A stretch of DNA of 64,000 nt from CAMYMQ01 sp963730305 (GTDB lineage Bacteria > Pseudomonadota > Alphaproteobacteria > Bin65): assembly GCA_963730305.1 (NCBI GenBank), contig CAVSRB010000004.1, forward strand, positions 1-64,000, given 5' to 3'. The translations under genes were made by a program, and so were the position numbers. The notes under the pieces are model-generated. The model did no database searches, was not told the DNA's origin, and saw only the letters and a list, made by a program, of their open reading frames with translations. Below, one piece after another: positions 1 to 8,711 of this stretch (position 1 is its first letter; every line of letters starts with the position of its first letter).

Positions 1-47
1 GGGAGGGAGTCATCGGGCGGCGTGCGTCGATCGTATCGCGGACTGTC

Positions 48-1448
48 TCAACCCGGCGGCCGCGGCAGGGCGATCGGGTGCTCGCGCTCGTAGGCGCGGG
101 CGGCGCGCAGGACCAGGGCGTCTTCGTAATGGCGGCCGACGATCTGGAGGCCGACCGGCAGCCCGTCGGCGAAGCCGCAGGGGATCGAGCAGGCCGGGTT
201 GCGCGACAGGTTGAACGGGTAGGTGAACGGCGTCCAGTCGACCCAGGCGTGGCCGTCCTGCTTGAACGGCGAGACCTGGCCGGCGGCGAAGGCGGGCAGC
301 GGCAGCGACGGCGTCAGCAGCAGGTCGTGGTCCTGGAAGAAGCGGTTGATCGCGAAGCCGATGTCGCGCCGCTGCATCTGGGCCCAGACCACCTGCTGCA
401 CCGAATAGGCGCCGCCGCGGAAGCCGATGTCGACCAGGCCCGGGTCCATCTCGCCCTTGGCCGCGGCGTCGAAGCCGCCGACCACGGTGTTGGCGACCGA
501 GAACCAGTGGATCGCGAAGACCTCGGCGACATGGGCCGGGTCGAGCGCCGGCTCCGCCTCGACGACGGTCGCGCCCATCGCCCGAAAAGTGTCGACCGCG
601 GCGGCGACCGCCTCGGCGACGCCCGGCTCGACGTGGGAGCCGCCGAGGGTCGGGCTGAAGGCGACGCGCAGGCCGGCGACGCCGTCCTCGAGGCCGGCGG
701 TGTAGTCCTCGGCATCGTCGGCGATGGCGTACCAGTCGCGCCAGTCGGGCCGGCCGATGACGTTGAGCATCAGCGCGGCGTCGGTGACCGTGCGGGTCAT
801 CGGGCCGACGTTGGCGAGCGTGCCGAACGGGCTGATCGGCCAGGCGGCGACCCGGCCGAAGGTCGGCTTGTGGCCGAAGATGCCGGAGAAGCCGGCGGGC
901 ATGCGGATCGACCCGCCGCCGTCGGTGCCGATGTGGAGCGCGCCGGCGCCGAACGCCGCGGACACCGCGGCGCCGCCCGAGGAGCCGCCGGGCGTCCGCT
1001 CCGGGTTCCAGGGGTTGCGCGTGATGCCGGTCAGCGGGCTGTCGGTGACGCCCTTCCAGCCCATCTCCGGCGTCGTCGTCTTGCCGAGCAGAACGGCGCC
1101 GGCCTCGCGCAGGCGGGCGACGCAGGGCGCGTCGTCCTCCCACGGCTGGGCCGGGTCGATCGCCTTGCAGCCGCGCAGGGTCGGCCAGCCCTTGGTCAGG
1201 ACCAGGTCCTTGATCGTGGCCGGCACGCCGTCGACGGCGCTGAGCGGCTCGCCCTTGTGCCAGCGCGCCTCCGCCTCCTTGGCCGAGGCCAGCGCCGACT
1301 CGTCGTCGATCAGCACGAACGGGTTGTGGCTGTCCTGAATTGCGTGGGCGCGGTCGAGCGCCGCCTGGGCCGCGTCGACCGGCGAGAGGTCGCCCGCGCG
1401 GTAACCCGCGGCGAGCTCGGCGGCGGAGAGCGTGGCGAGATCGGTCAT
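48..1448 (-). CDS. Amidase signature family hydrolase
   Basis: A 466-residue amidase of the amidase-signature family, which hydrolyses amide bonds with a Ser-cisSer-Lys triad. The family pieces are visible: K80 in ATIKD, the GGSSGG loop at 154-159 (cis-Ser), and S180 in GTDGGGSIR as the nucleophile. Length is normal for the family. Its ATG (1446-1448) overlaps the TGA of the upstream Nudix gene as ATGA, so the two are probably translationally coupled in a cupin/Nudix/amidase operon. No signal peptide is seen, so it is probably cytoplasmic. The substrate cannot be read from the sequence. Confidence 0.9.
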   Translation of the reverse strand: MTDLATLSAAELAAGYRAGDLSPVDAAQAALDRAHAIQDSHNPFVLIDDESALASAKEAEARWHKGEPLSAVDGVPATIKDLVLTKGWPTLRGCKAIDPAQPWEDDAPCVARLREAGAVLLGKTTTPEMGWKGVTDSPLTGITRNPWNPERTPGGSSGGAAVSAAFGAGALHIGTDGGGSIRMPAGFSGIFGHKPTFGRVAAWPISPFGTLANVGPMTRTVTDAALMLNVIGRPDWRDWYAIADDAEDYTAGLEDGVAGLRVAFSPTLGGSHVEPGVAEAVAAAVDTFRAMGATVVEAEPALDPAHVAEVFAIHWFSVANTVVGGFDAAAKGEMDPGLVDIGFRGGAYSVQQVVWAQMQRRDIGFAINRFFQDHDLLLTPSLPLPAFAAGQVSPFKQDGHAWVDWTPFTYPFNLSRNPACSIPCGFADGLPVGLQIVGRHYEDALVLRAARAYEREHPIALPRPPG

Positions 1449-2291
1449 TGGCGCAGCCCCTTGACGATGGCGACGTAGTCCGCGTCGTCGGGCGCGATCA
1501 GGCCGTGGCGGACCAGGAAGTCGATGACGACCAGGTTGCAGTTGAACTTGAACCGCTGCGAGGTGGCGACGACCTCGGCGACCCGCTCGATCGACCACAA
1601 CTCGAACTCGGAGATCTCGCCGTCGCGGTTCTTGGGCTCGAAGTCGGCCGGAACCTCGAGGTCGAAGCAATACTGGATGTCGGGCTTGATCCCGCCCTCG
1701 CCCTCGCAGCAATAGGTGATCGCGCCGACCGGCACCGCCCGGGCGATCAGCTCGTCGGGGATCGAGGCCTCCTCGTGCGCCTCCTTCTTGAGGTTCTCGG
1801 CGATGGTCAGGCCGAGCGGCTGGCCGCCGGCGACCATCTGGTCGAGCATGCCGGGATAGTTCTGGCGATGCTCGGCGCGGCGGCCGATCCACATCTTGAG
1901 CCCGTCGTCGGTGCGCACGTAACCGTTCAGGTGCAGTCCGCGCGCACCGATGCCGAAATAGCTGACCGCGGCCCGGTCGATCGCGAACAGCGGCTCCTGG
2001 TCGAAGCCGGCCGCGGCGCCGTAGAGCTCGTCGCGCAGCGCCGGGATGTCGCCCTTGTCGACCAGCGCCTCGACCACGGTCGCCATCGCCGTCGGACCGC
2101 GCTTCGTAGCCGTCGAGCTCGGGCAGCAGCGCCACGTCCTCCTTGCCGACGGCGAAGACCTTGTGGAAGTCGGCGAGCCGGCCGGCGAAGGCGTGGCGGA
2201 TCCAGCCGACCCGGACGTCGCCGACCTTGAAGGGCCGGAACTTCGACAAGTCGTAGCTGTTGCACTCGCGGATGCGGTCGAGAAAGCTCAT
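1445..2291 (-). CDS. Nudix hydrolase, DUF4743 type (interrupted by a 1-base frameshift)
   Basis: The product would be about 281 residues: an N-terminal DUF4743-like segment starting MSFLDRIRECNSYDLSKF, then a Nudix domain with a GxxxAENLxxEAxEEA-type box, as in TPP-pyrophosphokinase-like Nudix proteins. The first part reads from 2291 in one frame. The rest reads to 1445 in another frame. The switch lies at about 2088-2092, where removing one G from the ACGGCGATG stretch restores a continuous reading through ARSDAMATVVE. The stop overlaps the amidase start. The frameshift may be a sequence error or a real mutation. The exact substrate is unknown. Confidence 0.82.
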
Positions 2292-2318
2292 GCGGAAAGG
2301 CCGTGGGTTGTTGGGGCG

Positions 2319-2663
2319 TCAGCCGCCGACCGGGTGATAGTCATAGGGGCCGATGCCCTGGATGACCATGAAGCGCGAGGTCGTATCCGCGACGTTGCGG
2401 ACGATGTGGGCGACCTTGGGCGGCACGATATGCTCGTTGCCCGGCTCCAGCCGGGTGGTGCTGCGCGGCGCCCGGGTCTCGATCTCGATCGCGCCTTCGA
2501 GGCAGATGAAGCGGTCGTCGATCACGCTGTGCCAGTGCCAGGGCACGCACTGGCCCGGCGCCAGGGTCAGCCGCACCGCGCGCAGGTCCGGCGTCTCGGC
2601 GACGACCTCGGTATTGTCGATGGAGAACTCATCTTCCCAGGGCCGGGTGTTGGCTTCCGGCAT
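2319..2663 (-). CDS. Small cupin-domain protein
   Basis: A 114-residue single-domain cupin. The metal-site motif PWHWHSVIDDRFICLEG (HxH followed by E) and the second half HIVPPKVAHIV are visible. I chose the ATG at 2663 because GGGGAG lies just upstream; an in-frame ATG at 2678 is possible. It sits 27 bp upstream of the Nudix gene on the same strand and is probably the first gene of the cupin/Nudix/amidase operon. Such stand-alone cupins can be enzymes or ligand sensors. Nothing here decides which. Confidence 0.8.
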   Translation of the reverse strand: MPEANTRPWEDEFSIDNTEVVAETPDLRAVRLTLAPGQCVPWHWHSVIDDRFICLEGAIEIETRAPRSTTRLEPGNEHIVPPKVAHIVRNVADTTSRFMVIQGIGPYDYHPVGG

Positions 2664-2780
2664 CGCACGCTCCCCCATGTGAGCGCCGGCGGGCGCGGCG
2701 CGTTTTCACCCGATCATGGCAGGGCGAGGGCCGCCGGGTCCAGCCCGACGTGACCCGCGGCGCGCCCCGTTTCCGAGCGG

Positions 2781-3356
2781 CTAGAACCGCTCCGACAGCC
2801 AGATCGCCAGCCGCGAGCCGGCCTTGATCGCCCCGGTCAGCACCTCGTAGCCGGGGGCGTTGCGGGCGTCGTTGTCGAGGGCGGTGTCGCGGTGCTCGAC
2901 CTCTTCGCGGCGGAATTCCTCGATGGTCTCGCGCAGGTCGGCCTCGTCGTCGCCGAGCTGCTCGCGCTGGCGGGCGTAGTGCTCGTCGATCACCTCCTCG
3001 ACCGCGACGGTGCAGGCCATCGCCGCCTCGCGGCCGATCAGCGCCGTGCCGGCGCCGAGCGCGAAGCCGGCGACGTGCCACAGCGGCGACAGGATGGTCG
3101 GCCGCACCTGGCGGTCGACGATCAGCTTGTCGAAGGCGTCGAGGTGGCGCTGTTCCTGCGCCGCCATGTGGCGCAAGGTCGGGGCGTCGTCGGACTGGCC
3201 GAGCACGGCGAGCTGGCCGGCGTAGATGCGCGCGGCGCCGAACTCGCCGGCCTGGTCGACCCGGATCATCCGCTCGACCAGGGCGTCGCGGTCGGGATCG
3301 CCGGGCAGCAGGCCCTCGCCGGTGCGCCTGCCGGTTTTCCGGGGGCTTTCGGTCAT
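2781..3356 (-). CDS. coq7: Demethoxyubiquinone hydroxylase, Coq7 family
   Basis: A 191-residue di-iron carboxylate protein of the Coq7 family, which hydroxylates demethoxyubiquinone late in ubiquinone synthesis at the membrane. Ligand motifs are clear: E in RVDQAGEFGA, EQRHLDAF (ExxH), E in VEEVIDEHY, and REEVEHRDTA (ExxH) near the C terminus. The ATG overlaps the stop of dsbB (ATGA at 3353-3356). This gene order is familiar to me from Rhodospirillales genomes. Confidence 0.93.
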   Translation of the reverse strand: MTESPRKTGRRTGEGLLPGDPDRDALVERMIRVDQAGEFGAARIYAGQLAVLGQSDDAPTLRHMAAQEQRHLDAFDKLIVDRQVRPTILSPLWHVAGFALGAGTALIGREAAMACTVAVEEVIDEHYARQREQLGDDEADLRETIEEFRREEVEHRDTALDNDARNAPGYEVLTGAIKAGSRLAIWLSERF

Positions 3357-3839
3357 GCCGGCCGCCGCGCGCGCAGCGCCGCCCACAAGGCGAACAGGCC
3401 GAGGGCGAGCGAGATCAGGAAGTTGTAGCCGGCCATCGAGATGCCGAACAGCGACCACGCGATCTCGTCGCAGCGGGCCGGCGGATGCTCGATCATCTTG
3501 CGCATCTGTTCCGGGCTGAGCTTGGTCATGTCGACCGCGCCGGAGCAGGACGGCAGCCCGGCCCACCACTTGTGCTCCACGCCGACGTGGAAGCCGGCGA
3601 TGCCGACCCCGACCAGCAGGATCAGCCCGCACAGGGCGAGTAGCCACGGCCGCGCGCCGGCGGGCGCGACGACGAGGGCGATCGCCGCGACGATCACCAC
3701 CGCGTCGTGGGGATAGCGCTGCCACAGGCACAGCTCGCACGGCGCCAGTCCGCCGATGAACTGGAAGCCGAGCGCGCCGAGCAGGAGCGCGCCGCTGCCG
3801 AGCGAGGAGCAAGAGGGCGAATTGCCGGTCACGGGTCAT
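3353..3839 (-). CDS. dsbB: Disulfide bond formation protein B (probable 1-base frameshift near the N terminus)
   Basis: DsbB reoxidises DsbA and passes electrons to quinone. Visible are four hydrophobic segments, the first Cys pair in APCELCLWQRYPH, and the periplasmic second pair around LPSCSG and ARCDE. The body can be read from a GTG at 3832 as 159 residues, but that gives an odd N terminus rich in Ser. The ATG at 3839 encodes a typical MTRDRQFALLLL start in the other frame. Deleting one base near 3803 joins it to LGSGALLLGALGF, giving 161 residues. I therefore suspect a 1-base insertion. It is coupled to coq7. Confidence 0.86.
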
Positions 3840-3925
3840 GGCGAGAGACTATACGGACGGTCTGCACGGCGCGCACCCGCCGATTCGCCGCAAGGACGCC
3901 GGCGCGCTCCCCAGAGGACGGTCGC

Positions 3926-5221
3926 CTAGCCCGCGGCGCTGTAGCCGAACACGCCCGGCAGCCACAGCACGAGCTCGGGCACGAAGATCAGCGCCACCAG
4001 CACCAGCAGCAGCACGCACAGGAAGGGGATGACCTCGCGGATGATCGTGCCCAGGCGGACGCCGGACAGGCTGCTGAGCACGAACAGCAGCAGGCCGTAG
4101 GGCGGGGTCACCAGCCCGATCATGATGTTGAACACGATGACCACGCCGAAATGGACCGGGTCGACCCCGAGCGCCTGCATGGTCGGCACGAGCAGCGGCA
4201 CCAGGACCAGGAGCATGACCGCGACGTCGAAGAAACAGCCCAGGATCAGGAAGGCGATGTTGGTCACGATCAGGAAGGAGATCGGCGTCAGGTGCGCCCC
4301 GGCAAGCAGCCCGGCGAGGAGCGCGGGCACCTGCTCGTTGGTGATCGCGAAGTTGAAGATGAACGCGCCGCTGACCGCGACGGCGACGATGCTGGTCGCC
4401 TTCGCCGACTCGAGCAGGACGTCGAACAGCGACGCCAAGCCGATCACCCGGTAGACGCCGATCGCCAGGATCAGCGCGTAGGCAGCGGCGACCGCGGCCG
4501 CCTCGGTCGCCGTGGTCACGCCGGTATAGATGCCGGTCAGCAGGATCACCGGCATCATCATCGGCAGGAACGCGCGCAACAGGATGCGCGGATAGGCCCG
4601 CCAGGGGATCGGCGCCTCGGTCGGGAAGCGGCGGCGGCGTGCGATCAGCCAGACCGCGGCCATCAGCGACACGGTCAGCAGCAGGCCCGGCACGACGCCG
4701 CCGAGGAACAGCGCGCCGACCGAGGTGTTGGCGACCAAGGCATAAAGCACCAACGGGATCGACGGCGGGATGATCGGGCCGATGGTCGCCGACGCCGCGG
4801 TGACCGCGACCGCGAAGCCCTCGGGATAGCGGTTCTCGCGCCGCATCATCTCGATCATCACCTTGCCCGGCCCGGCCGCGTCGGCGACCGCGCTGCCGCT
4901 CATCCCGGAGAAGACCAGGCTGGTCAGGATGTTGGCGTGGGCCAGCCCGCCCCGGACCCGGCCGACGCAGGCGACGCCGAACTCGAGCAGGCGCTCGGTG
5001 ATCGTGCCGGCGTTCATGACGTTGGCGGCGAAGATGAACAGCGGGATCGCGATCAGCACGTAGCTGGCGAACAGCCGGCTGCTGATCTGCTCGAGAACCA
5101 GGCCGACGTCCTGGCCGGAGACGAACAGGTAGGCCACGCCGGAGCCGATCAGCGACAGCCCCAGCGGGAAGCCAAGTGCCGCGCCGACGACGAAGGTCAG
5201 GAACAGGATCGCGATGGCCAT
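3926..5221 (-). CDS. dctM: TRAP transporter large permease DctM
   Basis: A 431-residue polytopic membrane protein with the DctM architecture of about 12 hydrophobic segments. Typical stretches are FSGMSGSAVADAAG, IIPPSIPLVLYA, GIYTGVTTATEAAAVA and LVTPPYGLLLFV. It forms the transport channel of a sodium-driven TRAP system for carboxylates. It is the last gene of the set dctP (6773-5757), dctQ (5720-5241), dctM, all on the minus strand, 19 bp after dctQ. Length is standard. Confidence 0.93.
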   Translation of the reverse strand: MAIAILFLTFVVGAALGFPLGLSLIGSGVAYLFVSGQDVGLVLEQISSRLFASYVLIAIPLFIFAANVMNAGTITERLLEFGVACVGRVRGGLAHANILTSLVFSGMSGSAVADAAGPGKVMIEMMRRENRYPEGFAVAVTAASATIGPIIPPSIPLVLYALVANTSVGALFLGGVVPGLLLTVSLMAAVWLIARRRRFPTEAPIPWRAYPRILLRAFLPMMMPVILLTGIYTGVTTATEAAAVAAAYALILAIGVYRVIGLASLFDVLLESAKATSIVAVAVSGAFIFNFAITNEQVPALLAGLLAGAHLTPISFLIVTNIAFLILGCFFDVAVMLLVLVPLLVPTMQALGVDPVHFGVVIVFNIMIGLVTPPYGLLLFVLSSLSGVRLGTIIREVIPFLCVLLLVLVALIFVPELVLWLPGVFGYSAAG

Positions 5222-5240
5222 GGGGAGGTGCGGATCGCGC

Positions 5241-5720
5241 CTAGCCGGCGCGGGCGCCCAGCGAGCGCAGGCCGACCACGGCGTCGAACAGGCAGCGCAA
5301 GGCGATGACGACGAAGAAGATGGCGAAGCTGCTGTGGACGAAGGCCATCGATATCTCCATCAGCGACGTGTGCTGGTCGGACGCGAAGATCAGGTAGTCG
5401 ATGACGGTCGGCGCCGCGGCGACGTAGAGCAGCCCGAACGCCCCGGCGGCGACCGAATCGACGATCACTTGCCAGCGCGGGCCCAGGACGTCGCGCAACA
5501 GGGCGAAGCGGATGTGCTGGCCCATCGGCACCAGGAGCGCGCCGGTCCAGAACACGATCCAGACGAACAGGATGGCGGCGAGCTCGTCCGGCCAGCCGAG
5601 CGGGGCATCGAAGACATAGCGGGCGACGATGTTGAGCAGGAAGGCGCCGAGCATGGCAGCGAAGGCGAGCACCGCTGCCAGCTCGGCGATCTTCCTGGCG
5701 ATCCCGAATGCGAGACGCAC
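5241..5720 (-). CDS. dctQ: TRAP transporter small permease DctQ
   Basis: A 159-residue protein with four hydrophobic segments and the DctQ pattern FLLNIVARYVFDAPLGWPDELA near residues 27-48. It pairs with DctM in the membrane. The start is a GTG at 5720. It is encoded between its partners dctP and dctM. Confidence 0.88.
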   Translation of the reverse strand: MRLAFGIARKIAELAAVLAFAAMLGAFLLNIVARYVFDAPLGWPDELAAILFVWIVFWTGALLVPMGQHIRFALLRDVLGPRWQVIVDSVAAGAFGLLYVAAAPTVIDYLIFASDQHTSLMEISMAFVHSSFAIFFVVIALRCLFDAVVGLRSLGARAG

Positions 5721-5756
5721 GATCCGGGCTCCCGGCTAACGGACGATGCCGTCAGC

Positions 5757-6773
5757 CTATTTGGTCGCGCGGATCGCGTCGATGACGGCCTTGGGCCAGG
5801 TCTTCAGCTTGCCGGCCCGGGCATAGGTCGCCCACATGTGCTTGCGGAAGGCGGCGATGTCCGGGTGGGTGATGACGATGCCGCGCGACTTGAAGTAGGC
5901 GATCTGCTTCTGCTCGTCGGCGAGGCGCATCTTGTCGTTCCAGGCGCAGGCCTTCGTCGACGCGTCGACGACCAGGGCCTGCTGGGCCTTGGTCATCTTC
6001 TGGAACGCCTTCTCGGCGATCGCGAAGAACACCATCTGAACCATGTGGTTGGTCAGGACCACTTCCTTGGTGACCTCGTCCATCCTGGCCGCCCGGGTGA
6101 TCGTCACCGGGTTGTCCTGGCCGTCGACGGCGCCGTTCTTGATGGCGAGATAGGCTTCGGACATCGCCATCGGGGTCGGGATGATGCCCAGGCCCCGGCC
6201 CAGCAGCAGGAAGTCGGGCGCGCCGGGCATGCGCAGCTTGATGCCCTTCAGGTCCGCGGGCGTCTTGGCGTGGCGCACCTTGCTGATGTTGACCTCGCGC
6301 GTGCCGAGGTAGCAGTTGGCGAGGATGCGGATGCCCATCTTCTTGAGCACCGTCGCCTTGTATTTCGCGCCGAGCGGGCCGGCCCAGACCTTCTGGAGAT
6401 GGGCGTAGTTACGGAACAGGTAGCCGGCATTGTAGACCGACAGTTCCTTGACGTAGGCGGAGACCTCGAAGGTCGCCAGGGTGTTCATCTCCAGGTTGCC
6501 TCGGCGCATCGCCGGGATCTCGGTGCCCTGCTTGAACAGCGAGCCGCCCGGATGGACCGACACGTCGAACTGACCCTTGGCGCGCGTTTCCAGGTCGGCC
6601 TTGAAGCGCTCCATCGCCTTGACGAGGATTTCGCCCGGCGGCGCCGGCGCGGAGAAGCGCAGCCGGACCGCGTCGGCCAGCGCGGAGTTGGACAGGCTCG
6701 CCGCGGCGACGGCGGCCAACGCCGCAGCGCCAGCCAGGCGAGCGACGGGGACCTTGTGGAAGCTACGTTTCAT
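5757..6773 (-). CDS. dctP: TRAP transporter substrate-binding protein DctP
   Basis: A 338-residue periplasmic solute-binding protein. Residues 1-34 form a signal peptide ending near SALADA. The DctP fold is indicated by GIKLRMPGAPDF (the Arg that holds the substrate carboxylate), GAVDGQDNPV and NHMVQMVFFAI. It is first in the dctPQM set and lies about 55 bp after the SDR gene, so it probably belongs to the same catabolic operon as the SDR and FAH-family genes. It is clearly different from the two DctP paralogues near 41 kb. Confidence 0.92.
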   Translation of the reverse strand: MKRSFHKVPVARLAGAAALAAVAAASLSNSALADAVRLRFSAPAPPGEILVKAMERFKADLETRAKGQFDVSVHPGGSLFKQGTEIPAMRRGNLEMNTLATFEVSAYVKELSVYNAGYLFRNYAHLQKVWAGPLGAKYKATVLKKMGIRILANCYLGTREVNISKVRHAKTPADLKGIKLRMPGAPDFLLLGRGLGIIPTPMAMSEAYLAIKNGAVDGQDNPVTITRAARMDEVTKEVVLTNHMVQMVFFAIAEKAFQKMTKAQQALVVDASTKACAWNDKMRLADEQKQIAYFKSRGIVITHPDIAAFRKHMWATYARAGKLKTWPKAVIDAIRATK

Positions 6774-6828
6774 GACACTTCTCCCTGTTCAGTGACTGCT
6801 TTCGCCGCCTCCGGCGGCGGTTCCACGA

Positions 6829-7566
6829 CTAGATCAAGGTGCCGCCCAGCGACTTGCCGCCGTCGGCGTAGAGCACCTGACCGGTGACGAAGTCGGTGCG
6901 GGCGTCGGTGAAGAAGGCGACCGCCTGGGCGATCTGATCCGGCGCGGCCGGCTTGCCACCCGGCTCCAGCGCCGACCACTTGGCGAAGTCCTCGGCCGGC
7001 ATGGAACGGGTCATCGGCGTGTCGGTGAAGCCGGGCGACACGGCGTTGACCGCGATCTGCCGCTCGCGCAGCTCCAGCGCCATCGCCCGGGTCAGCCCGA
7101 TCACCGCCGCTTTCGACGCGACGTAGTGCGGGAAGCCGACGCCGCCGACCGCCGCGCGCGAGGCGATGAAAACGATCCGGCCGCCCGCGCCCATCCGCTT
7201 GAGCGCTTCCTGGGCGACGATGAAGGACCCGATCAGGTTGACGTCGAGGATCCGGCGGAAATCGTCTTCGGTGACCTCGTCGATCGACTTGAGCCAGCTC
7301 ACCCCCGCCGCACAGACGCAGGCGGCGACCGACGGGTGCGCGGCGAGCGCTCCGGCGATCGCGGCCCGGTCGGTCACGTCGGCGGGGACCGCCTCCGCGG
7401 ACAGGCCTTCGCCAGCGAGGTCTTCGGCGACGCCGCGGACGGCCTCTTCCTGACGGTCGATCGCGAGGACATGAAAGCCGTCTCGGGCGAGGCGCCGGAC
7501 CACGGCGCGCCCGATGCCCTGACCACCGCCGGTCACGATCGCAACGCGCGCGGCGTCGGCGGACAC
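6829..7566 (-). CDS. SDR family NAD(P)-dependent oxidoreductase
   Basis: A 245-residue classical short-chain dehydrogenase. The cofactor loop TGGGQGIG is near residue 12, Ser in IASRA and YVASK provide the catalytic residues, and the C terminus has VTGQVLYADGG. It starts with GTG at 7566, two bases after the stop of the FAH-family gene, so they are one transcript. The context (FAH-family hydrolase, TRAP transporter, GntR repressor) suggests oxidation of a sugar acid or hydroxy acid taken up by the transporter. The substrate is inferred only in outline. Confidence 0.9.
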   Translation of the reverse strand: MSADAARVAIVTGGGQGIGRAVVRRLARDGFHVLAIDRQEEAVRGVAEDLAGEGLSAEAVPADVTDRAAIAGALAAHPSVAACVCAAGVSWLKSIDEVTEDDFRRILDVNLIGSFIVAQEALKRMGAGGRIVFIASRAAVGGVGFPHYVASKAAVIGLTRAMALELRERQIAVNAVSPGFTDTPMTRSMPAEDFAKWSALEPGGKPAAPDQIAQAVAFFTDARTDFVTGQVLYADGGKSLGGTLI

Positions 7567-7568
7567 GC

Positions 7569-8510
7569 CTAGATCTCCCCCGCCACGGAAACCGAAAGAG
7601 CGCCGACACGCTCGATCTCGGCGTCGACCGTGTCGCCGACCGACAGGAAGGTCCGCTTCGGGAAGCCGACCCCCGCGGGCGTGCCGGTCAGCAGCACGTC
7701 GCCCGGCTCCAGGGTCATGATCCGGGACAGGATGGCGATCTGCTCGGGGATCGAGAAGACCATGCCGGAGGTCCGGGCATCCTGCTTGGTCTCGCCGTTG
7801 ACCGAGAGCTTGAGCGCCAGATCCATCGGGTCGCCGACGAAGGCGGCCGGCACCAGTTGCGGGCCCATCGGGCAGCTCGTGTCCTGCGCCTTACCGGCCA
7901 CCCAGTCGAGCTTGTAGAAGGTGTCCGGCGCCTGGTTGAGGTCGCGGGCGGACAGGTCGATGGCGACGGTGTAGGCGGCGATCGAGTCGAGCGCGTCGGC
8001 CTCGCTGGCGTTGCGGGTGCGGCGCCCGAACACCACCGCCAGCTCGACCTCCCAGTCGAGCATCGCGGTATCCGCGGGCTTGAGGACGGTCGCGCCCGGG
8101 CCGACGATGGCGGTGCGCGGCGGCTTGAAGAAGAAGAACAGCCGCTGGGCCTCCTTGCGCAGGTCCTGCACGCCCATCTCGGCCAGGTGATCGTAGTAGT
8201 TCGCCCCCGCGCACAGCACCTTGCCGGGATAGCGCAGCGGCGCCGCGAACGTGCAGTCCGCCACCGGGCGGCCGAGGTCGGCGGCGTCCGCCGGCGCGCG
8301 CTCGGCAATGGCGCCCAGCGCGGCGCTCGCCGCCGTCCAGTCCGCGAAACAGGCGACGGTCGACGCCGGCACGTCGGCGATCCCGAGCCGCTGCGCCGTC
8401 TCGGCGAGCGGCCACCATTGCCCGTCGACGATCAGGCCGTCGGTAGCCGCGGCCTCCGGGTTCGAGCCCGGCGCGGCCGGAGCGGAGAGTACGGAAGCGA
8501 GTGAAAACAA
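7569..8510 (-). CDS. Fumarylacetoacetate hydrolase (FAH) family protein
   Basis: A FAH-family enzyme that cleaves or hydrates 2-oxo acids using a divalent metal. Family motifs are KVLCAGANYYDHLAEMG, LDWEVELAVVFG (metal ligands), DLSARDLN and LLTGTPAGVGF. The body is 313 residues from a TTG at 8510, with no in-frame ATG near the N terminus and an in-frame TGA at 8517-8519. The first 20 residues look unlike the family. A GTG at 8520 in the next frame encodes FTRFRTLRSGRAGLEP, which resembles a FAH start, so a 1-base frameshift near 8455 is possible. It is the first gene of the GntR-controlled operon. Confidence 0.85.
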   Translation of the reverse strand: MFSLASVLSAPAAPGSNPEAAATDGLIVDGQWWPLAETAQRLGIADVPASTVACFADWTAASAALGAIAERAPADAADLGRPVADCTFAAPLRYPGKVLCAGANYYDHLAEMGVQDLRKEAQRLFFFFKPPRTAIVGPGATVLKPADTAMLDWEVELAVVFGRRTRNASEADALDSIAAYTVAIDLSARDLNQAPDTFYKLDWVAGKAQDTSCPMGPQLVPAAFVGDPMDLALKLSVNGETKQDARTSGMVFSIPEQIAILSRIMTLEPGDVLLTGTPAGVGFPKRTFLSVGDTVDAEIERVGALSVSVAGEI

Positions 8511-8571
8511 CGCCTGTCACCTGTCGCGAATGTTGTCCCGGTTCCAACGGTAGCGGCGCCTGTTCGAATGT

Positions 8572-8577
8572 CAACAT
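8572..8577 (-). promoter_or_regulatory. Possible -35 hexamer for the FAH/SDR/TRAP operon
   Basis: TTGACA on the minus strand, about 60 bp upstream of the FAH-family start. No convincing -10 follows at 17 bp, so this is tentative. The hexamer overlaps one end of the 18-bp palindrome at 8575-8592, an arrangement expected if a repressor blocks polymerase there. Confidence 0.35.
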
Positions 8578-8592
8578 ATTTTCGAAAATATG
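8575..8592. promoter_or_regulatory. 18-bp perfect palindrome, probable GntR operator
   Basis: CATATTTTCGAAAATATG is a perfect palindrome in an AT-rich island of an otherwise GC-rich sequence. It lies between the divergent FAH operon and the GntR gene and overlaps a TTGACA hexamer. GntR/FCD dimers bind short symmetric AT-rich sites, so this is the natural operator candidate. Assigning it to this regulator is inference. Confidence 0.65.
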
Positions 8593-8609
8593 GAAATGAG
8601 GGTAACAAA

Positions 8610-8622
8610 TGGCAATTTGCCA
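8610..8622. promoter_or_regulatory. Second inverted repeat in the GntR intergenic region
   Basis: TGGCAA-T-TTGCCA is a perfect 6-bp inverted repeat with a single central base, 18 bp from the larger palindrome and upstream of the GntR gene. It could be a second operator or a site for autoregulation. Confidence 0.4.
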
Positions 8623-8711
8623 AAAGATGGAGATGGTATATCTCTAGGACATGCGGCCGCGGCGGCACCGATCCGGGTGCGCGCGGCGCCGCGACGACCG
8701 ACGAGGATCGA

